Shown here in pieces: positions 27,491 to 37,188 of a stretch of 64,000 nucleotides of DNA (the stretch's first letter is position 1; the number at the start of each line of letters is the position of its first letter). The notes beneath the pieces were generated by a model. That model saw only the letters and a program-made list of their open reading frames with translations. It ran no database searches and was not told where the DNA came from. The translations under genes were made by a program, and so were the position numbers. Source of the DNA: Aliiroseovarius sp. F20344 (lineage in GTDB: Bacteria > Pseudomonadota > Alphaproteobacteria > Rhodobacterales > Rhodobacteraceae); assembly GCF_023016155.1 (NCBI RefSeq), contig NZ_JALKBG010000008.1, forward strand, positions 250,501 through 314,500. The letters run 5' to 3'.

Positions 27491-29410
27491 TCACGCGCCG
27501 CAATCCTGAGCCAAATGATTTGAGAGTTTCTCAACCAACTCATTTTTCGATAGTGGTTTAGCAAGAAAGCCATTCATGCCTGCCTCTAAGCAGCTTTCAA
27601 TGTCTTCGGCGAAGGCGCTCGCACTCAACCCGATGATCGGGGTCTGGATCATTTGCTGTGAACCGTTCCGAATGCGGCGAGTTGTTTCCAGCCCATCTAT
27701 TCCCGGCATGTTGACGTCCATCAGTACCAGATCAAACCTCTGATCTTGCATCAAATTGATGGCTATTTCACCGCTTTCAGCCGTGGTCGCTCGGTGCTTA
27801 AGAGAACGAAGAATGACCTTGGCAATTTTCAGATTTGTTTTGCTGTCATCCACAACCAGAATGTGGGAAGGCTTAACCGGCTGTTGATGTGGTCGAGAAA
27901 CAGGTTTCTGGTCGAGATCAAGATCTTCTTTTTCCCCCTCATCAACATCCACAACGTCGAATGGCAACGAGAAATAGAAACGGCTACCCTCACCCTCGTT
28001 GCTATCTACTGACAGCTCCCCCCCCATTGCTGAGACCAGCATATTACAAATTGAAAGCCCAAGACCCGTGCCTTGGTATTCGCGGTTGCTACGATTGTCG
28101 ACTTGGACAAACCGTTCGAAAACTTGAACCTGATCCTGCTTTGAAATGCCGATGCCCGTATCGGCAACTTCAAAATAAATGGTGCTGTTTTGCGATTTGG
28201 CTTCGGCGATCACGGATACGCGAATGGCAACACCGCCCTCTGACGTGAATTTGATGGCGTTTCCGACCAGGTTTATCAGAACCTGACGCAGCCTGTTTAC
28301 ATCGCCGATGACTGTCTGAGGACATGTTTCCTGCACCGAGAACTCAAGTGAGATCCCTTTTTTTTGTGCGGATACCTGAAAAATTCCAGCGACGTTTTGC
28401 ACGAGGCTGTTGATAGAAAACTCGTCGCTGTGGAGTACAAATTTCCCCTCGTCCATCTTTGTAATGTCCAAGATGTCATCAATGATAGATTTGAGCGCTT
28501 TGCCGGATTCCTGTATCGTTCCAATGAGTTGGGTTTGCTCTTTTGGCAATTCTTGTTCAAGCAGCAGCTCGGCTATCGGAATTACTCCATTCAATGGCGT
28601 ACGAATTTCGTGACTCATGGTGGCCAGAAAACGTGATTTTGCCTCTGCCGCTGCCTGCGCTTCATCACGGGATGCAATTAAGCTTTGCTCGTTTTCTTTA
28701 ATGGTGGCCCGCATCGTAGAGAAACTGTTGGTCAGATCGCCGATTTCATCCTTTGAACTAGGGGGAAGCTTTGCTTGGTAGTTTCCGAGCGCCAGCTGTC
28801 GTGCAGCCGAGGCGAGCAGCGAAGCGCGTTTAACCACCCAGTGTTCCAACAAGACACCGACAACAAGAAGCGCCCCAAGAAAGAAAACTGCGATCAGGAT
28901 TGTGAGATACCGGACTTGCCGACGGATCTGTTCAAGATCAGTAGAAATATCAACCCGGACAGAAAGTACCGCGAGCTCTTTCCCATCAAACGAGATCGTT
29001 CGCGATGTCTGGATCACATCCGGCTTGACCATTGGCGTGGCCGCAGACAGAGGATAGAGGCGAGTGCCATCAGGCGTCTTAAGAATGACTGTTTCCCAAT
29101 TCCCATATCGGCTTTGCATGCTGCTAAGGGTCTCAAACACTGCACCAATCTGATTTTGCAGCAAAAATGGAATAAGGGCATCTGACAGGATTTCGACGTT
29201 CTGATCCAGGTTTCGAATCTGAGAGGCGGTCATCTCTCGTGTCAGGCGCGGCTCCCAGAAGCCTGATAACCCAAGCACGCAAATACACATCATGCATGCG
29301 AGCAGGGCAACAAAGCGGCTGCGCAACTTGAAGCGCATGCCGGCCAAAGCCGAGGTGCCCGCGGCTTTGGCAGACGAAACAAGTAGTGGGTCACTTAACA
29401 AAGAACTCAT
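27491..29410 (-). CDS. Hybrid sensor histidine kinase with HAMP and receiver
   Basis: 639-residue membrane kinase. TM1 about 32-52, a small periplasmic domain about 55-165, TM2 about 168-188, HAMP about 190-243, HisKA with H267 in FLATMSHEIRTPLNG, HATPase about 370-485 (NLVGNAIKFT, GTGLGLSI), and receiver about 515-635 with D565 in LVLMDVNMPGIDG. There is no HPt, so phosphate must pass on through a separate protein. The start at ATG 29410 overlaps the end of the preceding PhnD-like gene by 20 bases, indicating coupled translation and a functional pair: the binding protein probably presents a ligand to the short periplasmic domain. An open frame reaches 29458 but lies deeper inside the neighbour. 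Confidence 0.88.
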   Translation of the reverse strand: MSSLLSDPLLVSSAKAAGTSALAGMRFKLRSRFVALLACMMCICVLGLSGFWEPRLTREMTASQIRNLDQNVEILSDALIPFLLQNQIGAVFETLSSMQSRYGNWETVILKTPDGTRLYPLSAATPMVKPDVIQTSRTISFDGKELAVLSVRVDISTDLEQIRRQVRYLTILIAVFFLGALLVVGVLLEHWVVKRASLLASAARQLALGNYQAKLPPSSKDEIGDLTNSFSTMRATIKENEQSLIASRDEAQAAAEAKSRFLATMSHEIRTPLNGVIPIAELLLEQELPKEQTQLIGTIQESGKALKSIIDDILDITKMDEGKFVLHSDEFSINSLVQNVAGIFQVSAQKKGISLEFSVQETCPQTVIGDVNRLRQVLINLVGNAIKFTSEGGVAIRVSVIAEAKSQNSTIYFEVADTGIGISKQDQVQVFERFVQVDNRSNREYQGTGLGLSICNMLVSAMGGELSVDSNEGEGSRFYFSLPFDVVDVDEGEKEDLDLDQKPVSRPHQQPVKPSHILVVDDSKTNLKIAKVILRSLKHRATTAESGEIAINLMQDQRFDLVLMDVNMPGIDGLETTRRIRNGSQQMIQTPIIGLSASAFAEDIESCLEAGMNGFLAKPLSKNELVEKLSNHLAQDCGA

Positions 29411-30230
29411 CCAAACCCATTCCTTGCAGCCCTGTATAGTCGTCCAAACTTGTTTCAATCACCTCGCGGATTGGAACGCGTTCAAGCAGCTCGCGGCCAT
29501 AGCCAGTTTTCCACAGTTCAAGAAAGGCTTGCATGACATGTCTTTGTACATCCTCAGGAACGCGTGGATGGGCGACGATGGGGTGCGGAGGGACCCGAGT
29601 GGTTTTGTAGAGCACGCGCAACTGTTCGGATATTTCAATCGGTTGCGAACGGAACGTTCCCATCACCCCGCCAGCCGCAGCAGCTTGGTTCAGAATGACG
29701 TTCAGGTATGCCGACCCGTGCGTCGACACATACATGGGTGAAAAACCAATGTTGCGTTGATTGGTCAGATCGGAGCGGATTAGTAGGGACGCGCCAAGCG
29801 CATTTGGTGCCGGAAACGCAATGGTTTGCCCTTCTAGATCCTCAATCGATTGATAGTTACTATCATCACGTACAACCAGAATACCGAATAATTCGCGCCC
29901 CCCATCCCGCAGAAGAGGCGTATAGTTCTGTGTCTGGGCGGCGACGATTGCGTGATAAGGATTCATATAGGCGAAATCGAATTCACCATTCATGAAGCTG
30001 GTTTCAAACTCCGGAATTCTTGGCGAACCCACAATTTCAAAATCGTAGCCGGTGCGCTTTTCGATTTCGTCGATGATTGGTTCCCAAATGCGCGCAAGCT
30101 TGCGCGCCTCAAACTGTGGAACAATCCCAAATGTATAGGTCTGCGCGTTGAGAAGCGCGGGGGTTAGCCCCAGCGCAGCGACCGCACAAAACAAGCCGCC
30201 ATAGAGTGATCGAAGTTTGTTTCTAACCAT
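29391..30230 (-). CDS. PhnD-like periplasmic substrate-binding protein (sensor accessory)
   Basis: 279 residues with a signal peptide (GGLFCAVAALGLTPALLNAQ) and a type 2 periplasmic-binding fold of the phosphate/phosphite/phosphonate family: FGIVPQFEARKLARIWEPIIDEIEKRTG, GEFDFAYMNPYHAIVA, DLEGQTIAFPAPNALGASLL, and VRDDSNYQSIEDL. ATG 30230 is preceded by GAGGGG at six bases; the frame open to 30272 has no support. No ABC permease or ATPase accompanies it. Instead it overlaps a hybrid kinase gene, so it likely serves sensing, not transport. The ligand is unknown; an oxyanion is possible from the family. Confidence 0.82.
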   Translation of the reverse strand: MVRNKLRSLYGGLFCAVAALGLTPALLNAQTYTFGIVPQFEARKLARIWEPIIDEIEKRTGYDFEIVGSPRIPEFETSFMNGEFDFAYMNPYHAIVAAQTQNYTPLLRDGGRELFGILVVRDDSNYQSIEDLEGQTIAFPAPNALGASLLIRSDLTNQRNIGFSPMYVSTHGSAYLNVILNQAAAAGGVMGTFRSQPIEISEQLRVLYKTTRVPPHPIVAHPRVPEDVQRHVMQAFLELWKTGYGRELLERVPIREVIETSLDDYTGLQGMGLDEFFVK

Positions 30231-30497
30231 GTTTGCCCCTCGGTTTGTCGCGGATGTTGAGCCGACGTCCATGTCGACAGTTTCGCGAGTTCGCCACGAG
30301 GGTGGAGCAATTTGGTTAATATTTTCACCTTACGAATTGCAATCCCCAAAAGCGCTACTCTGAAAAGCTTTCAAAGTTAACCAGCCTTTCATCAGCGTTA
30401 ACGATACGTAAACATTTTACGCGTTTTAGTTGTGCATCAAAGCAACCGCCGAAACTCTGAAGCATCAGAAACGGCGACAAAAAACGGAGAACCGCTG

Positions 30498-31484
30498 ATG
30501 CCATTTTTTTTAATCGGGACACAAAGGTCTGGTTCAAATTTGTTGCGTATTATGTTGAATCAGTCCCCTGAGATTGTCGCCCCTCATCCACCACATATTT
30601 TGGAACGTCTGTGGCCTTTGCTTGCTGACTATGGCGATCTGCAGGACCCGAATGCGTTCTCGCGCCTGGTTGAAGATGTTTGCCTGCTGGTAGAGACGAA
30701 CCCAGTCAGTTGGAAGCTCGGCACAATTGATCGCGCGGCCTTGGAGCAAACCTGCTCGGAAAGGTCGCTGGTGGCGGTTTATTTCGCTGTTCACAACCTG
30801 CTGGCCCGTAACAACATGTCAAAAGACTGGATGTGCAAGTCTCTAGCAAATGTTCATTTTGCGGATGAGATTGACCGATTTGGTGGGGAGGCTGCCAAAT
30901 TCATTCACCTGCATCGCGACGGCCGGGACGCTGCATTGTCCTTCCGCAAGGCGATCGTAGGCGAAAAGTCATCCTATCACATCGCAAAGCAATGGCATTT
31001 GGAGCAGGAAAAGGCGCTGGAGCTTGGAGCAATGCTATCCGCTGATCGCTTCATCTCAGTCTCTTACTCTGACCTGATCACACGACCCGATGCGGAGTTG
31101 CGCAGGTTGTGTGACTTCATGGGCATAGAATTCTACCCTGACATGCTAGAGTTCCACAAATCCCGCGAAGCCGCGAGTACCTCGGTGGCAGGGCAAATGT
31201 GGTCCAATGTGCAAAAACCGGTCATGTCTCAGAACACAAACAAATTCATGCGCGAGATGAGCCCGCGTGACATTGCCGTATTCGAAGCCGTTGCAGGCGA
31301 AACTCTGAAAAAAATGGGCTATCCATTGATGAGCGACTTTGAAGAAGAAAACCAACGTCTTAAGGCGCAAGCTCAGGAAAATGCGAACCCCGATGACCTG
31401 CAGAAGCGGAAAGCTCAGGCTTTGGTGATGCAAGAGATCAAAGAGCGTCTTGCCAACAGCAATACCAAGCGTCATGTCGCATAA
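30498..31484 (+). CDS. Sulfotransferase-family protein
   Basis: 328-residue cytosolic enzyme of the PAPS-dependent sulfotransferase superfamily. The 5'-phosphosulfate loop is FLIGTQRSGSNLLRIML near residue 4, and the 3'-phosphate region includes FIHLHRDGRDAALSFRKAI and VSYSDLITRPDAELRRLCDFMG. ATG 30498 has CGGAG eight bases before it and puts the loop at the N-terminus as usual; the longer frame to 30432 is not supported. The C-terminal tail is charged and helical. Its acceptor is unknown: a polysaccharide, lipid or small molecule are all possible. It overlaps the next gene by 11 bases. Confidence 0.83.
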   Translation: MPFFLIGTQRSGSNLLRIMLNQSPEIVAPHPPHILERLWPLLADYGDLQDPNAFSRLVEDVCLLVETNPVSWKLGTIDRAALEQTCSERSLVAVYFAVHNLLARNNMSKDWMCKSLANVHFADEIDRFGGEAAKFIHLHRDGRDAALSFRKAIVGEKSSYHIAKQWHLEQEKALELGAMLSADRFISVSYSDLITRPDAELRRLCDFMGIEFYPDMLEFHKSREAASTSVAGQMWSNVQKPVMSQNTNKFMREMSPRDIAVFEAVAGETLKKMGYPLMSDFEEENQRLKAQAQENANPDDLQKRKAQALVMQEIKERLANSNTKRHVA

Positions 31485-32694
31485 TTCCTCCAGGACCTGC
31501 ACAGGGGAAATCTCGCTCTCCCAGTTGTTTCTAATTTTCTTCAAAATTGGGTGCATTTCTTGGGGGGGATATATGGCGCTGATCTCGGTTGTTCGGTCCG
31601 AGATTGTTGGCAAGCACCGGCTTGTGGATGATGATGACATTATGGACGGTGTGGCTTTGGCGATGCTGCTTCCAGGGCCGGTCGCGGTGAATGTTGTCGC
31701 CTATGTTGGCGACAAGATCCGTGGGCCGCTCGGTGGCGCAGTATGCGCCGCGGCGGTGATCCTGCCATCGTTTTTTTTGATGGTGGGTTTTGCGGCTTTG
31801 TACCTTTCATGGGGAACAATGGTCGTTGCAGACAAGGCATTGGCGGGCGTTCTGCCCGCTATTGCCGCCATTATTCTCAATGCGGGTCTGAAGATGCGTG
31901 AAAAAGCGCTTCAGGGGCCCGTTGATGTGGCTTTAGCAGTGATTGCAGCAGTCCTTCTTTTTGCCGTCGGTGGCATCTGGATTGTCTTCTGTATCTTTGT
32001 GATGGCCGCAGTGGTCGGCATTCTAAGGCATCAGCCCTCAAATGCTGATAATGTGGTTGAGAAACCAGACGGTCATCCAACTTTTGGGAACGGGTCGCGT
32101 GTTGTCACCCTGTTCTTGGCATCCTGTATCGGGCTGTTTTTGTTCCTGCCGCAGCTGGGCGTTACATCTATCCTTGGCCAGCTTTTTTCGGTGTTTTCCG
32201 GCATGAGCCTGCTGCTTTTTGGGGGCGGATATATCTTTATACCCATGATCCAAGAAGCTGTCGTAAATGCCTATGGCTGGTTGTCCCTCGACGACTTCGC
32301 AGCAAGTATTGCATTGGGGCAGGTGACGCCCGGGCCTATCTTAATCAGTGCGACTTTCATTGGGTACAAGGTGGCAGGTCTGACCGGCGCGGTGATTGCA
32401 ACGATTGCGATTTTTATGCCCCCTGCAGCGCTGATCATCTTGGCCGCACGCCAGTTAGAGCGTTTCCGTCACTTGTCGCGGTTCAAAGCCGCGCAGGCCG
32501 GCATTCGTTCTGCGGTTTTTGGGATGATAATCTCGGCGGCTCTTTCGCTGCTTGCAGGGATCGGCGCTGAAGCTTCAAACCTCTGGGCGCCTGCGGCGGT
32601 ATTCATCCTTTCATGTGTCATTTTGATGTATCTGAAGAAGGGTGAGATCTGGACGATACTGATAGCGGCACTACTGGGCGTGTCGGTTTTATAG
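31474..32694 (+). CDS. chrA: ChrA-type (chromate ion transporter) family protein
   Basis: 406-residue membrane protein made of two homologous halves, each with the CHR motif: GCISWGGYMALISV...LLPGPVAVNVVAYVG in the first and LLFGGGYIFIPMIQE...LGQVTPGPILISATFIGYK in the second. This is the long, two-domain form of the family, in which some members expel chromate and others are linked to sulfate or unknown anions. The ATG at 31474 lies inside the end of the sulfotransferase gene, so translation is probably coupled. That neighbour makes a sulfur-related anion worth considering. Confidence 0.85.
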   Translation: MSHNSSRTCTGEISLSQLFLIFFKIGCISWGGYMALISVVRSEIVGKHRLVDDDDIMDGVALAMLLPGPVAVNVVAYVGDKIRGPLGGAVCAAAVILPSFFLMVGFAALYLSWGTMVVADKALAGVLPAIAAIILNAGLKMREKALQGPVDVALAVIAAVLLFAVGGIWIVFCIFVMAAVVGILRHQPSNADNVVEKPDGHPTFGNGSRVVTLFLASCIGLFLFLPQLGVTSILGQLFSVFSGMSLLLFGGGYIFIPMIQEAVVNAYGWLSLDDFAASIALGQVTPGPILISATFIGYKVAGLTGAVIATIAIFMPPAALIILAARQLERFRHLSRFKAAQAGIRSAVFGMIISAALSLLAGIGAEASNLWAPAAVFILSCVILMYLKKGEIWTILIAALLGVSVL

Positions 32695-32942
32695 GGTCTA
32701 CGCAAGGGCGGGCTTTGGGCAAGGAAAAGATCAGCAGGGTTTTCGGTGCAAGTTTTGGTCACCTCGCATTAACCGGATATTTTTTGGAAACTCTTTTGTT
32801 TCAATGCTGGCAGCGGGCGGCGTGGGCACCCCATCCCGCCCAAAACTGCCCTTTCCCTCGCGGCATAGCATCACCCCCCTTTTCTTTCTGCCAGCGGACA
32901 CCCATGTTGTGCGCATTGAAACCACTATAAGTTGGACATGAA

Positions 32943-34055
32943 ATGTCATCTGAAAGCAGCGCGCGCTCATCTTTGGAATTTGCCTCAGATCCAGGTGCGG
33001 GACGATCCAAATGGGTTGCCGCCGGTTTGTTGGGATTAGTGATCATTTGGATGGGCAGCGGGGTGGTGTTCTCTTCCGATCCTGAGCCGACCGAACATGA
33101 AACAGCGGAAAAACAAGCTGTTGCTGTACAGGTGAAACTGTCCGAAGCCGAGCCGGTGACGCAAAGGTTTGTGGCAAAAGGACAAGCCCAGCCGTATCGC
33201 GACACGCAGGTTCGCGCGCAGGCATCAGGCAACATCATTTCCGTCGCTCTGAAAAACGGCGCACACGTCGAAAAAGGTGACGAGATCGCACGGATCGACG
33301 ACACCCAACACCAAAAGGCGCTGACTGCTGCAAAGGAAGCGCGTGATCGCGCTGCGCGGGAGCTTAGCAACGCCAAAACGTTGTTCGATCGTGGCATTGC
33401 GACCTCGGATCGCGTGTTTGAAGCGGAAGTTGATCTTGCTGCAGCTGAAAGCAGCCTAACGCAAGCACTTGAGGCGCTCGAGGATACGATTCTAATGGCG
33501 CCGTTTGCCGGTCAGTTGGAGGCGCTTCCAATTGAAGTTGGCGAATTCGTCGCGGCCGGTGAGCCAGCTGCGCGTGTGGTCGATACAACCCCGCTTGTGG
33601 TGTCGATCCAAGCTCCTCAGCAGTTCCGCAATCGCTTGACCGTTGGTGAGCCTGCGCAGGTCTCGTTTCTGACGGGTGAGACCGCGACCGGAAGTATTCG
33701 ATTTGTCGGCACGGCCGCCGATGTCCAAACGCGAACCTTTGTGACCGAGGTCGAAGTCGCCAATGCAGAAGGTGCAATCGCAGCCGGTGTTAGTGCTGAA
33801 GTGGCCATTGCGACCGGGGAAGTCACCGCGCATTTCATCTCGCCTGCGATCCTATCCTTGGATGAAAAGGGCACGCTTGGGGTGAAAACGGTGGATGACG
33901 ACGATCAGGTCGCATTTCACGAGGTGGAAATCTCCAGCGCCGGATCCGGCGGGATCTGGGTGACAGGATTGCCTGATAAAACGCGCATTATCACCGTAGG
34001 GCAGGGGTTTGTGACGGCGGGCGACAAGGTTGCACCTCAGGAAGCTGACCAATGA
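32943..34055 (+). CDS. RND efflux periplasmic adaptor (membrane fusion protein)
   Basis: 370-residue adaptor anchored by one N-terminal membrane segment (WVAAGLLGLVIIWMGSGVVF). It shows the barrel-lipoyl-hairpin order: TQVRAQASGNIISVALKNGAHVEKGDEIARID (lipoyl half, about 90-120), a coiled-coil hairpin about 120-175, DTILMAPFAGQLEALPIEVGEFVAAGEPAARVVD (second half), then beta-barrel. It would link the inner-membrane pump to an outer-membrane channel; no TolC-like gene is present. Its end overlaps the pump gene by four bases (ATGA). Confidence 0.9.
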   Translation: MSSESSARSSLEFASDPGAGRSKWVAAGLLGLVIIWMGSGVVFSSDPEPTEHETAEKQAVAVQVKLSEAEPVTQRFVAKGQAQPYRDTQVRAQASGNIISVALKNGAHVEKGDEIARIDDTQHQKALTAAKEARDRAARELSNAKTLFDRGIATSDRVFEAEVDLAAAESSLTQALEALEDTILMAPFAGQLEALPIEVGEFVAAGEPAARVVDTTPLVVSIQAPQQFRNRLTVGEPAQVSFLTGETATGSIRFVGTAADVQTRTFVTEVEVANAEGAIAAGVSAEVAIATGEVTAHFISPAILSLDEKGTLGVKTVDDDDQVAFHEVEISSAGSGGIWVTGLPDKTRIITVGQGFVTAGDKVAPQEADQ

Positions 34056-37000
34056 GCAGTCTTATCGACTTTGCGTTTGCGCGCGCACGCGTAATTCTGA
34101 TGGCGTTGGCCGCAATTCTGGCCTTGGGCACCTGGGCCTATAACGCCATTCCGAAAGAGGCGAACCCCGAAATTCCTATTCCGGTGGTCTATGTGGTCAC
34201 AACGCTGGATGGCGTGTCGCCAGAAGATGCCGAACGCCTATTGGTGAACCCGCTTGAAACCGAATTGGGGTCAATCTCGGGGTTGGATGATATCATTAGC
34301 CACGCTGGGGAAGGCTACGCATCGGTCCAGATGGAGTTTAACCCGGACCTGCCGGTAGACGAGGCGCTGGATAAAGTGAGAGAGGCCGTTGATTCCGCCA
34401 AAGGTGAATTGCCCTCGGATGCAACAGAACCCAGTGTGCACGAAATCAACACCGCACTGTTCCCGATTATGAATATCGTGCTGTCAGGTCCTGTGCCTGA
34501 ACGCACGCTCAATGACATGGCGACCGTGTTGCAGGACGACATAGAAGCCCTGCCGGGTGTGCTTGAGGTTGATATCGGTGGGACGCGCGAAGACCTTTTG
34601 GAAGTTCTGGTCGACCCAACAGTGTTTGAAACCTACAACATCACCTTCGCAGAGCTGATCACGCAGGTGACGCAGAACAACCTTTTAGTTGCAGCCGGGT
34701 CCATTGATACAGGCGCGGGGCGCATGGTTTTGAAGGTGCCCGGTTTGATCGAGAACGTGCAAAGTGTGATGGATCTTCCGATCAAAGTGTCCGGTGGAAC
34801 AGTCGTGACGTTCTCGGACGTGGCGACGGTTCGGCGCACCTTTAAAGACCCCGAAAGCTTTGCCCGGATCGATGGTCAGCCCGCCTTGGTTCTTGAGGTC
34901 AAGAAACGGGTCGGCGCCAATGTGATCGACACAGTGGCTGCTGTGCGTGAAGTGCTTTCCGCGTCGCAAGAGACCTACCCGGAAACCGTTCGCGTGCAGG
35001 TCACCTATGATCAAAGCGATGACGTTGTGTCGATGCTGGATGACCTTGAAGCCAACGTTATCACCGCCGTGATCCTTGTGATGATTGTGATCGTCTGGGC
35101 GCTGGGCTTTCGTTCGGCGCTTCTTGTTGGTTTGGCCATTCCCGGCGCGTTCCTTGCTGGGGTAACTGCGATTTGGGCAATGGGGTACACGATGAATATC
35201 GTGGTCCTGTTTGCGCTTATCTTGGTGGTCGGGATGTTGGTGGATGGGGCCATCGTCACCACGGAACTGGCTGATCGGAAACTGCAGGAAGGCACACCGC
35301 CGCGCAAAGCCTATGCCTCTGCCGCCAAACGTATGGCTTGGCCGATTATCGCGTCGACCGCGACCACTCTTTCAGTGTTCTTCCCGCTTCTATTCTGGTC
35401 GGGTGTTATTGGCGAGTTCATGAAGTTCCTGCCAATCACTGTCATGCTGACGCTTGGTGCCAGCTTGTTTATGGCGCTGATTTTCATCCCGGTCTTGGGC
35501 GGGCTGATCGGACGCAGACAGCCGCAAACTGCTAGATCCAAAGCCGCCTTAGAGGCCGCTGAAAGTGGTGACCCTCGGGACATTCCCGGCTTCACGGGTG
35601 CTTATGTCCGCTTGCTGAATTGGGCCATTCTGCACCCGGCTGCGGTTGTGATCCTTGCGGTCGCAGCGCTGTTGGGTGGGTTCGGCATCTATGGCCAATT
35701 CGGCAAAGGGCTGACTTTCTTTCCAGAGCCTGAGCCAAGCGCAATGGTGATTGAAATTAGGGCGCGCGACAACTTCTCGATCTACGAAAGGGATGCGCTC
35801 GTTCGGAAAGTCGAAAACCGTCTGATCGGGCATCCGGAAGTCGACAGTGTGTATGCCAGAACAGTGTTGGACAACCGCGATGATCAAGAGGTCATCGGGA
35901 CACTGCAATTACGTATGAATGATTGGGATACACGCCGTCCTGTGGCCGAGATCATTCCGGAAATTCGCGCCGACATGGACGATGTGGCTGGCGTTGTTGT
36001 GCAGGTGCAGACCCAAAGCGAAGGTCCGACAGGGGGCAAGCCGGTTCAATTGAAACTGTCCTCAGACAATCGCGATGATTTGAATGCGGCCACCACAAAG
36101 GTGCTAGGCATCATGGACAGTATTGGCGGGTTCACTGACGTGACCGATACCCGCGCATTGCCGGGTGTTGAATGGGCCTTGCGCGTGGATCGTGAAGAAG
36201 CAGCACGCTTTGGAGCTGACATTGCGATCTTGGGGCAAGCCGTTCAGCTTCTGACGCAAGGCGTGGGGGTCGCAACCTACCGGCCTGATGATGTGGATGG
36301 ATCGGTTGATATTCGTGTACGCTTCCCTGCGCAGGATCGCACGTTGGATGAGCTGCAAACCTTGCGCGTGCCGACGGCGGCCGGGTTGGTGCCGATCTCG
36401 AACTTCGTTCGGTTTGAGCCGGTTCAGCGCTCAGGCCGGATCAGCCATGAAGATCAACAGCGGGTGATCTCGGTCGCGGCCGACATAGCCCCCGGTTTGT
36501 TGGTCAACAATCAGATTATCGCGCTTAAGGATGCCATCACGCAGGCCGGGTTGCCGGGCGATGTGACCTTTGATTTCGGCGGTGAGGCTGAAGAACAGGA
36601 AGAGGCGATGGTGTTCCTTGTCGGTGCCTTCCTAACCGCCATCATCCTGATGTTCGCCACGCTTCTTTTGCAGTTCAACAGCTTCTATCAAGCCTTCGTG
36701 GTGATGAGCGCAATCGTCTTCTCGATTGCGGGTGTGTTGATGGGACTTTTGATCACCGGCCGCCCGTTTGGCGTCGTGATGGGGGGCATAGGCGTGATCG
36801 CCCTTGCCGGGATTGTGGTGAACAACAATATCGTGCTGATCGACACCTATAATGTGCTTCGAAGCGAAGGCATGTCTCCGCTTGAGGCCGCGTTGCGCAC
36901 AGGGGCCCAACGTTTGCGGCCCGTTGTGTTGACGTCCATCACAACCGCTTTGGGCTTGATGCCCATGGTGCTGGCACTGACGATCAGTTTCGGGGCCCGG

Positions 37001-37162
37001 ACCATTCAGATTGGCGCACCGTCGTCGCAATGGTGGACCGAGCTTTCAAGCGCAATTGCTGGCGGTTTGGTGTTTGCCACGGTGCTGACCCTGATTGTCA
37101 CACCTGCGATGCTGATGTTGGGTGAGCGGCGATGGTTCAAGGAACACCGCCGCGCATCATGA
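34052..37162 (+). CDS. RND-family efflux permease
   Basis: 1036-residue proton-driven pump with the two-fold RND layout: a first helix near residues 10-28, a large periplasmic loop, a helix bundle about 330-485, a second helix near 530-550, a second loop, and a last helix bundle about 855-1025. Motif A is seen as VVGMLVDGAIVTTELADR: the first of the two AcrB-type aspartates is present and the second is glycine. In the C-terminal bundle the position of the AcrB lysine reads GIVVNNNIVLIDTYN. Such replacements are frequent outside the AcrB branch, so proton coupling may differ, but loss of function is not implied. Substrate unknown. Confidence 0.9.
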   Translation: MSSLIDFAFARARVILMALAAILALGTWAYNAIPKEANPEIPIPVVYVVTTLDGVSPEDAERLLVNPLETELGSISGLDDIISHAGEGYASVQMEFNPDLPVDEALDKVREAVDSAKGELPSDATEPSVHEINTALFPIMNIVLSGPVPERTLNDMATVLQDDIEALPGVLEVDIGGTREDLLEVLVDPTVFETYNITFAELITQVTQNNLLVAAGSIDTGAGRMVLKVPGLIENVQSVMDLPIKVSGGTVVTFSDVATVRRTFKDPESFARIDGQPALVLEVKKRVGANVIDTVAAVREVLSASQETYPETVRVQVTYDQSDDVVSMLDDLEANVITAVILVMIVIVWALGFRSALLVGLAIPGAFLAGVTAIWAMGYTMNIVVLFALILVVGMLVDGAIVTTELADRKLQEGTPPRKAYASAAKRMAWPIIASTATTLSVFFPLLFWSGVIGEFMKFLPITVMLTLGASLFMALIFIPVLGGLIGRRQPQTARSKAALEAAESGDPRDIPGFTGAYVRLLNWAILHPAAVVILAVAALLGGFGIYGQFGKGLTFFPEPEPSAMVIEIRARDNFSIYERDALVRKVENRLIGHPEVDSVYARTVLDNRDDQEVIGTLQLRMNDWDTRRPVAEIIPEIRADMDDVAGVVVQVQTQSEGPTGGKPVQLKLSSDNRDDLNAATTKVLGIMDSIGGFTDVTDTRALPGVEWALRVDREEAARFGADIAILGQAVQLLTQGVGVATYRPDDVDGSVDIRVRFPAQDRTLDELQTLRVPTAAGLVPISNFVRFEPVQRSGRISHEDQQRVISVAADIAPGLLVNNQIIALKDAITQAGLPGDVTFDFGGEAEEQEEAMVFLVGAFLTAIILMFATLLLQFNSFYQAFVVMSAIVFSIAGVLMGLLITGRPFGVVMGGIGVIALAGIVVNNNIVLIDTYNVLRSEGMSPLEAALRTGAQRLRPVVLTSITTALGLMPMVLALTISFGARTIQIGAPSSQWWTELSSAIAGGLVFATVLTLIVTPAMLMLGERRWFKEHRRAS

Positions 37163-37188
37163 CACGTGATGTTAAGCGGACGTCGCGG

